From the NCBI RefSeq assembly GCF_027595985.1, contig NC_073305.1, positions 105,769,535 through 105,833,534 on the forward strand: DNA of 64,000 nucleotides, read 5' to 3'. The number at the start of each line of letters is the position of its first letter. The stretch's first letter is position 1. Under the pieces are notes generated by a model that was not told the DNA's origin, made no database searches, and saw nothing but the letters and a program-made list of their open reading frames with translations. Below, piece by piece: positions 57,626-64,000 of the stretch. This DNA is from Sorex araneus (lineage: Eukaryota > Chordata > Mammalia > Eulipotyphla > Soricidae). The position numbers and the translations under genes are program-made.

Positions 57626-57870
57626 TCATATTATTTGTAATTTCCAAGCAGTAGTCAGTTCAAAGTGGGCCAAGTCCATGTTGGTGGGCCACTGGGTGTG
57701 GCTGTGCTGCTCCTGGGTGTCTGAGAAACCCAGCAGCACAGTAGTCTGAACCCAGAAGCTCTGCCTGCATCGTCTGAGCTTCTCTGGTTCTGTGCAGTTC
57801 CCAGGCTTTGGCATCTGTCATGGTAAACACAGTGACCTCAGACTGAGCCATTTTCTTACCTCTTTAACAG
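57626..57870 (-). pseudogene. Possible short pseudogene fragment
   Basis: A GC-richer island in AT-rich DNA carries a minus-strand frame from an ATG at 57849 reading MAQSEVTVFTMTDAKAWELH onward for 63 codons, and a second phase gives a similarly protein-like end. Composition and the apparent frame change would fit a processed pseudogene fragment. I do not recognise the protein, there is no poly(A) remnant, and chance remains likely. Confidence 0.15.
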
Positions 57871-57965
57871 GAAACATCACACTGAATTGCCTCTGGCCTC
57901 TATGAAAATGAGAAGTGCCATTAGACATATTTGTGATTTATAGATTTTTATTTTTGCACTTTTAT

Positions 57966-58132
57966 TTTTGTTTTTTAGATCACACCCATCGATGCACAGG
58001 GGTTACTCCTGGCTGTACTCTCAGGAATTACTCCTAGTCGTGCTCAGGGGACCATATGGGATACTGGGAATCAAAACCCGGTTGGCTGTGTGCAAGGCAA
58101 ACGACCTACCTTCTGTGCTATTGCTCCAGCCC
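57966..58132 (-). repeat. SOR-A SINE
   Basis: 'gatcacacccatcgatgcacagg' through 'gctattgctccagccc'. The flanks TAGATTTTTATTTTT and TAGGTTTTTATTTTT are an imperfect duplication. Confidence 0.94.
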
Positions 58133-58149
58133 AATAGGTTTTTATTTTT

Positions 58150-58855
58150 TAAATGATTGTTCAAAAGCCTTTGTATCTTTACTATTGTAGACCTATGGTT
58201 GAAGTTCCAGACAGGATTCCCTATTAATAGGTATCTTAATGATCTGGATCGTTGTTAAAAATTCTGATAGCTCACAATTTTTGCACCAGAATCTCTGGAA
58301 ATTGGAGAAACACATACGTTGTTTTTCATAGTTTGTAGGTTATTCCAAAAATTGACCAGGCCTGTGAAATACTGGTTTAAGGTGAACTTTTATATTCTGT
58401 TTTCAACTCAGGTGTTCTTAATGCCAGTTTTCATTACTGATCCCACCCAGTTTTAATCCTCTTCTATTCCTGTAGTTTTCCCTCTACTATGCCATGTTTC
58501 TGTTAGAGAGAAAACTTAGTTTCATATCCCTTTTTCTCTGATTGTGAGACTTGGGAGAGTGGATAAACTGGTGGGAGGTAAGGAGCAGTGGGTCTATAAG
58601 GTATCCTGGAGGAAAGGCGATTCAACTGTGTGCATATTTGCATGTGCTAGTGAAGTGCAGGCTTTGGAGTTGGGTTGTTGATATGGACCTCAGGCTTTTT
58701 GCTTCTTTTTTTTTTTTTTTGAGACTAGTGCACAGCTATGATCTACTGGTTCTACCTGCAGATTGTCACTATACACCTTATCTATTTTAAAAAATAGATA
58801 ATTCTTTTACTTCTGCTCTTCCTTCTTAGTAACTTGCATATTATAGTCTATTCCT
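58150..58855. other. Unique intron sequence
   Basis: Nothing recognised. A T run at 58707-58720 has no adjoining SINE. Confidence 0.45.
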
Positions 58856-58876
58856 CATTGAAAAATTGTGATCTGC

Positions 58877-59072
58877 GGGGCTGGAGTGATAGCACAGTGG
58901 GTAGGGCGTTTGCCTTGCATGCGGCCGACCCGGGTTCGAATCCCAGCATCCCATATGGTCCCCTGAGCACTGCCAGGGGTAATTCCTGAGTGCATGAGCC
59001 AGGAATGACCCCTGTGCATTGCCGGGTGTGACCCAAAAAGCAAAAAAAAAAAAAAAAAAAGAAAAGAAAAAA
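58877..59072 (+). repeat. SOR-A SINE (CATGAGCC variant), young
   Basis: Flanked by a perfect 17-bp duplication GAAAAATTGTGATCTGC (58860-58876 and 59073-59089). The A tail is long and just beginning to mutate to GAAAA units. Shares GTGCATGAGCCAGG with the copy at 28500. Confidence 0.98.
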
Positions 59073-59194
59073 GAAAAATTGTGATCTGCTTTTAAAATGA
59101 ATCTTATTGTGGTTTTGGTAGAGTTACTATACTTTTCAGGGTCTTTAAATAGTTGTAATACTCAGAAGCCCATAATGTAGTTAGGATACTTTTT

Positions 59195-59384
59195 TATTTA
59201 TTTATTTACTTTTTTTTTTTGCTTTTTTCGTTCACACCTGGCGGTGCACAGGGATTACTCCTGGCTCTGCACTCAGGAATTACCCCTGGCGGTGCTCAGA
59301 GGACTATATGGGATGCTGGGAATGGAACCTGGGTTGATCGGGTGCAAGGCAAATGCCCTACCACTGTGCTATCACTCCAGCTCC
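59195..59384 (-). repeat. SOR-A SINE
   Basis: Perfect 13-bp duplication TAGGATACTTTTT (59182-59194 and 59385-59397). The tail has ATTT units before the T run. Confidence 0.96.
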
Positions 59385-60299
59385 TAGGATACTTTTTAAA
59401 AAGGAGCAAGTATCATCGCTTCCAAATCAATTCTAATGCTACAGGGACTGTAGCTTTCTTTCTTTTTTTTTTTTTGTGGGGTCTTTGTTTGCTTTTGGTA
59501 TTAGGGAGATATGAGCCTCATAGAAACTGTTTGGGAGAGTTTCTTTTTCTTCAGTTTCCTGGAAAAGCTTGAGAAGAACTGGCAATAGGTTCTCTTTAAA
59601 TGTTTGAAAAAATTCGTTAGTGAATCCATCTGGACTAGGGCTTTTGTTTTTGGGAAGACTTTTGACTACAGTTTCAATTTCCTTGATATTAATGGATCTA
59701 TTCAGGTATTCCAGATCTTATTGATTCAGCTTTGGGAGATAATAGGAATCCAGAAATTTATCCATTTCTTCTAGGTTCTCTTGTTTTGTGGCATACAGAC
59801 TTTCAAAGTAGTCTCTGATGTTTTAAATTTCTTTGGTTTCTGTTTTGATGTCCCCCTTTTCATTTCTGATTCTGTTTATTGGGGTTCTCTCTTTCTCTTT
59901 GTGAGTCTTGCTAGTGTTTTATCAATCTTGTTTATTTTTATCAAGGAACCAGCTCTTGGTTTCACTGATCTTTCAGACTGTCTTGTGGATTTCCATGTGA
60001 TTCATTTTGGCTCTAAGTTTTGTTCTTTCTTTCCTTTGGCCTGGTTTGGGCTTCTTTTGTTGGTCCGTTTCTAAGGTCTTGAGCTGTGAAGTCAAGTTTC
60101 TATGTAGGCCCTTTCTTCCTTCCTGAGGTATGCTTGCAGAGCTATAAATTTTCCCCTTAACACGGCTTTAGCTACGTCCATAGGTTCTGGTAACTCATGT
60201 CTTCATTCTCATTTGTTTCCAGGTATCTTTTGATTTCTTCTTTGATTTCCTTCCTAACCCACTCATTGTTCAACATTGAGTTGTTTAATTTCCAGGTGT

Positions 60300-61040
60300 T
60301 TGATTTGGTTCTCTATGTCTGTGCAGGATTGCAAGATTAACTTCTGTCTTCAGTGTATTGTGGTCTGAAAAGATAGTTGATACAATTTTTATCTTCCTGA
60401 TTTTATTGAGGTATGTTTTGTGACCCAGCACATGGTCTATTTTGGAATATGTTCCGTGTGCACTGGAAAAAAATGTATATTATTTTTGGGGGATGCAAAG
60501 CCCTGTATAGATCTATTAGCCCTCTCTCTTCTATCTCTTCCTTCAAAGCCAGTGTTTACTTGCTGAGTTTTAATCTTGTTGATCTATCTAGAGGTGATAG
60601 GGCAGTGTTGAAGTCTCCAGCTACTATTCTGTTGTTAGCAATATCTTTGTTAAAATCTGTTAGCAGTTGCTTTAAATATTTAGCTGGTCCCTCATTAGAT
60701 GCATATACATTAAGAAGTTTGATTTCTTCCTGCTGAACATATCACTTGATTAGTAAAAAAGGGCCTTCTCTGTCTTTTCTAATCTTTTTCAACCTGAAAT
60801 CTGTGTTTTCAGATACTAGTATGGCCACCCCGGCTTTTTTGAGGGAGTTTTTGCTTGCAGGATTGTTTTCCGTTCTTTGACATTGAGTCTGTTTGCTCTG
60901 ACTATTTAGATGTGTTTCTTGTAGGCAGCAGAATGTTGGGTTTATTCTGAATCCATTTTGCCACTCTGTGTCTCTTAATTAGTGCATTTAGACCATTGAC
61001 ATTTAGAGAGATTATTGTCATGGGGTTTTGTGTCATTGTT
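60300..61040 (-). pseudogene. L1 ORF2p endonuclease remnant
   Basis: ORF2p nicks target DNA with an APE-type endonuclease and primes reverse transcription. The N-terminal signature MTIISLNVNGLNALIKRHR is visible at about 61022. A GDFNT catalytic-motif block (here in the context IVAGDFNTALSPLD) lies near 60600. Several stops and frame changes break the frame. Confidence 0.8.
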
Positions 61041-61119
61041 CTGTAGGGGTTTGTTGTGCTTGTAGGGGTTTTTCTTATCTTAGAGTAGCCTCTTAGTCCT
61101 TCTTTTAAGTTTGGGTTTG

Positions 61120-61725
61120 AGTCTATGAAATTGAAATTCCTCAGCTGTTGTTTTTCCATGAAATAGTGTATTGTTCCTTCAAGTCTGAGTGAGAGTTTAG
61201 CCAGATATAGCATTCTTGGTGAAGCATTCATTTCATTGAGTTTTTTTTTTTACTGTATCTGCCCATTGTCTTTGGGCTTGGAGGGTTTCCTCTGATAGGT
61301 TTGCTGTAAATCTAAGGGGTGTTCCTTTGTATGTGATTTCCTTCTATGACCTTGCTGCTTGCAGTACTGTGTCTCTATCCACTCTATCCGTGGCATCCAT
61401 CATTCTGACTGTGATATGTCTTGGAGTCTTTTTATTAGGGTCTCTTAGCTGGCACCCTTTGGGCTCCTTGGAACTGGATGCCTGCATTCTTCAACTCTGG
61501 GAACTTCTCAGCAATGATATCTTTAACTGTGGCTTTTTCATTGGGGTTACCTCCCTGTCCTTCTGGTACTCTGATGATTCTTATGTTGTTCCTCTGGAGG
61601 TCATCCCCTAGGACTCTGATTTGCCTTAGAGCTATTTTGAGATCATTTGCTATTGTTTGTTGTTGCTTGTAAGCTTTCTGCAGCTCATCTTCAAGCTCAC
61701 TGATTCTGTCTTCAGCTGTAGCCAT
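61120..61725 (-). pseudogene. L1 ORF1p remnant
   Basis: ORF1p binds L1 RNA as a trimer. Visible in order: a coiled-coil end (MATAEDRISELEDELQKAY), the RRM start RNNIRIIRVPEG, KATVKDIIAEKFPEL, the C-terminal-domain signature KTPRHITVR, and SEETLQAQRQWAD near 61300. The part 61435-61725 is still open for 96 codons. A frame break then occurs, and the end (YLAKLSLRLEGTIHYF) lies in the next frame. The T run at about 61240-61249 falls at the join. Confidence 0.85.
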
Positions 61726-61812
61726 TCTACTTTTGAGGACACCTACTGAGTTTTTTATTTCATCTACCGATTCATTTATTTATGTCACTTCTGTTTTTAG
61801 TTTTAAATTTTC

Positions 61813-61981
61813 ATTTTTTTCTTTTTGGGTCACACCTGGTAATGCACAGGGGTTACTCCTGGCTCTATACTCAGGAATCACTCTGGCAGTTCTCAGAGGA
61901 CCATATGGGATGGTGCGAATCCATCTTGAGTCATCGTGTGCAAGGTAAATGCCCTACCCGCTGTGCTATTGCTCCAGCCCC
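61813..61981 (-). repeat. SOR-A SINE nested in L1 ORF1
   Basis: Splits the antisense L1. L1 bases TAGTTTTAAATTT before and TAGTTTTGAAATTT after form the duplicated site. One internal region (GGATGGTGCGAATCCATC) is diverged. Confidence 0.93.
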
Positions 61982-62359
61982 AGTAGTTTTGAAATTTCTG
62001 CTTTCATTTCTTCCTCTATCTTCTTGATGTTCATTAAAATAAATTCTCCTAAGCAAATGGAAAAGAGAAGAAAAAGCAAAAGCAAAGGAAGGATAGGAAT
62101 CCTCTTATGGTAGGAAAGCAGGGTCTCTAAGCAGGATTCCCACAAAAGTGCTCCTTATGGCTGATCATAAGGGAAATGGAAATGAATACTATAGTGAGAT
62201 ACCCCTGCACACCTGTGAGATGACTCACATCAGCTGCCACAATAAGAGTAAGTGTAGGAGAGGTTGTTGAGGAAAGCCAGGAATTGTGCACTATTGGTAG
62301 GAATGGAACTTAGTGCAACCAGTTTGAAACGTGCTTTGAAGCATCCTTATGAAGCTGCA

Positions 62360-62462
62360 CATAGATCAGACAGTGGTAAGGCACTTACCTTGAATGTGGC
62401 TGACTCGGGTTCAATCCCTGGCATCCCATTTGATTCTTTGATTCCACTAGGAGTTATCCTTT
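62360..62462 (+). repeat. SOR-A-like fragment in L1
   Basis: 'cagacagtggtaaggcacttaccttgaatgtggctgactcgggttcaatccctggcatccca' is a SOR-A head and early body, lacking both ends. Confidence 0.75.
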
Positions 62463-62594
62463 ATATGTGTGTATACATAATATGATAATGCTTGTTGGAA
62501 ATGACCACTCTGGACAAGAGCTAAGTGTTGAAAGTAGGTAAAGTGATATATACACGATAACTTTTCAGCATCTGTATTGAAAACTATAATGCCT

Positions 62595-62599
<5 letters not shown>

Positions 62600-62641
<42 letters not shown>
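62600..62641. repeat. (AG)n microsatellite
   Basis: About 20 perfect AG units, at the start of the G-rich part of an L1 3' UTR. Confidence 0.96.
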
Positions 62642-62645
<4 letters not shown>

Positions 62646-62827
62646 GATCCTGATATAGAGGCAGGCTGGGATGGAGGGTGGCTTGAGGGGTGGGAGGGAA
62701 ACTGGGGACACTAGTACTAGGAAATGACACTGGTGGAGGAATGGGTCTTGGAACATTGTATGACTGAAACGTGATCATGAACAATTTTGTAATGCACTAT
62801 CACGGTGATTCAATAAAAAATTAAAAA

Positions 62828-63102
62828 TGTATATTTTATATATATTAGGGATATGTGTTGTATATAAAGGATATATTTATATATTGGGGTATGTATTAGG
62901 GATATGTATTATATATTATATAAGATACATATATATATTACACATATATATATGGGCTGGAACAAAATATCTATATATCTTGCTCCAGACACATTATAAG
63001 ATACTGCTTTCCGGACACATTATAAGACACTTCCTACTCATTAGCACACCATATTTCGTATTTGTTGGAGTTCAGACAGTAGGCAACAAATCGTAGAGAG
63101 TA
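62828..63102. repeat. AT-rich simple sequence and short duplications
   Basis: TATA-rich sequence with ragged repeats (AGGGATATGT), then a pair of CACATTATAAGA blocks (about 62990-63025). GGGCTGGAAC at 62955 may be the displaced start of the SINE that resumes at 63143. Confidence 0.6.

Positions 63103-63142
<40 letters not shown>
63103..63142. repeat. (AC)n microsatellite
   Basis: About 20 AC units ending exactly at SOR-B body sequence. Confidence 0.97.
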
Positions 63143-63144
<2 letters not shown>

Positions 63145-63388
63145 CTCTCTCAGAGAGCCTGGCTACCGAGAGTATCCTGCCCACACAGGCAGAGCCTGGC
63201 AAGCTACCCATGGCGTATTCGATATGCCAAAAACAATAATGATAGGTCTCATTACCTTGACCCTGAAAGAGCCTCCAATATTGGGAAAGATGAGTAAGGA
63301 GAGGCTGCTAAAATCTCAGGGCTGGGAGGAATAGAGATGTTACTAGTGCACACTCAAGTAAATTGACGAGCAATGGGATGACAGTGTG
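63143..63388 (+). repeat. SOR-B long-form SINE, headless
   Basis: Starts in the body (CCCCTCTCTCAGAGAGCCTGG), includes the long-form module (TCTCATTACCTTGACCCTGA through AAAATCTCAGGGCTGGGAGG) and ends GGGATGACAGTGTG. Lies between the two halves of the antisense L1. Confidence 0.93.
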
Positions 63389-64000
63389 ATTTTCTTGGTG
63401 GACCATCCCACTGTTTCTTTCATGTCCTCCATTAATTTACTGGATGTCTGTTCCACCATTACTTTGAGTTCATTGAACATCTTCAATATTTCATTTCTGA
63501 ATTCTTTATCTGAGAGATCATATTTGTGGCTCCTGTTGGGGCTTCTGGAATCTTTTCTTCAGCCTCTCCTCGGGGAGGGGATTTTCGCTATTTCTTCATA
63601 TTGTTATGGAATTATGAGGGTGGAACCTTCCACTTCTCTATCCCTGTTACCTCTTGCTGCGAGAGTGGATTCTGGAAGAGCTCAGTCAATGATGGTCGCC
63701 TTTTTCCCCTTCTAGAATATTTTCTTACTCTCAGTCACTCCTCCTGGTTTATGTGAGGCCTCTAGTGAAGTTCTGGAGGATATGCTCTTTATGCAATGGG
63801 CTTGTGAAGCTTCTTGTGTCCACTGATAGTTTTGGTGAAATTGGAATAGGCCAATGAACTGTTGGCCTATTGTCATTGAGGTGACCAGGGTGTACAGGGA
63901 ATTTTTCATATAATTTGTTTATTAAATCTTAATACAACAGTTAGAAATATTTCTCAAACTATATTAGTTGATGCAGAGACATTTTCTGTTGCATGGTTGA

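Larger units (their letters stand above)
62046..62827 (+). mobile_element. L1 3' end nested in antisense L1
   Basis: Opposite in strand to its host. It starts near 'cctaagcaaatgg', contains 'agtgagatacccctgcacacctgtgag', 'gcactattggtaggaatggaacttagtgcaacc' and the 3' UTR 'gacactggtggaggaatggg', and ends 'ggtgattcaataaaaaatt'. It is a 5'-truncated insertion of about 0.78 kb. Confidence 0.82.
59471..63905 (-). mobile_element. Degenerate L1, interrupted
   Basis: Read on the minus strand, this is an L1 missing its 3' half. From right to left: ORF1 N-terminal region (63905-63389), later insertions, ORF1 coiled coil, RRM and C-terminal domain (62045-61120), a short inter-ORF gap, ORF2 endonuclease (about 61040-60300), and the start of the reverse transcriptase region toward 59471. 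Stops and frameshifts interrupt both ORFs, so it is inactive. Because L1 inserts 3' end first, the absent 3' half implies a later deletion, rearrangement or inversion. Confidence 0.85.

Noticed and set aside
1990-63388. CRISPR-like or other regularly spaced repeats
   Set aside because: The recurrent sequences are dispersed SINEs in both orientations at irregular distances, in a mammalian genome.

Overview
The window is vertebrate nuclear DNA from a mammal, most likely a shrew (Soricidae, probably Sorex). It is AT-rich, has almost no open reading structure, and is studded with dozens of copies of a tRNA-headed SINE of the SOR type known from shrews, plus older mammal-wide repeats (MIR, hAT-Charlie/MER5A, L1). 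Nothing bacterial is present. Almost all ATG-to-stop frames longer than 60 codons are chance frames or run through repeats.

One real gene is recognised: an early coding exon of MEI4, a meiotic double-strand-break protein, on the + strand at 45199-45444 (ATG 45213, donor at 45445). It carries the conserved N-terminus, which in the mouse protein binds REC114. It has a good 3' splice site 14 nt before the ATG, so an upstream non-coding exon is expected. The only CpG-rich segment of the window, about 10.64-11.35 kb, is a candidate promoter/first-exon region about 34 kb upstream. If that is right, 11-45 kb is the first intron and 45.4-64 kb is the start of the second. No other MEI4 exon was recognised.

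Layout: 0-10 kb is AT-rich flank with SINEs, two MIRs, a (TC)n tract and a SINE carrying a 53-bp inverted copy of sequence 1.5 kb away. 10.4-11.4 kb is the CpG-rich island. 11.5-45 kb is repeat-rich intron with many SINEs, several L1 3' ends, a twin-primed L1 at 13 kb and repeat-poor blocks at 25.0-27.0 and 31-33.4 kb. 45.2 kb is the MEI4 exon. 45.8-59 kb is intron with SINEs, MER5A copies and an LTR-like block at 54.2-54.7 kb. 59.2-63.9 kb is a nested cluster: a degenerate antisense L1 with recognisable ORF1 and ORF2 endonuclease, cut by a SINE, a sense L1 3' end and a long-form SINE.

In the feature list, SOR-A and SOR-B are working labels. Both start with the same tRNA-like head (A box TAGCACAGCGG, B box GGTTCGATTCC). 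SOR-A then runs through a CATCCCATATGG block to an A-rich tail. SOR-B runs through a CTCTCGGAGAGCCCGGCAAG block to a CAGTGA or GCTACAGT repeat tail with no poly(A). A longer SOR-B form carries an extra internal module. Coordinates of degenerate repeats are approximate, and all family names are from memory without a database search.
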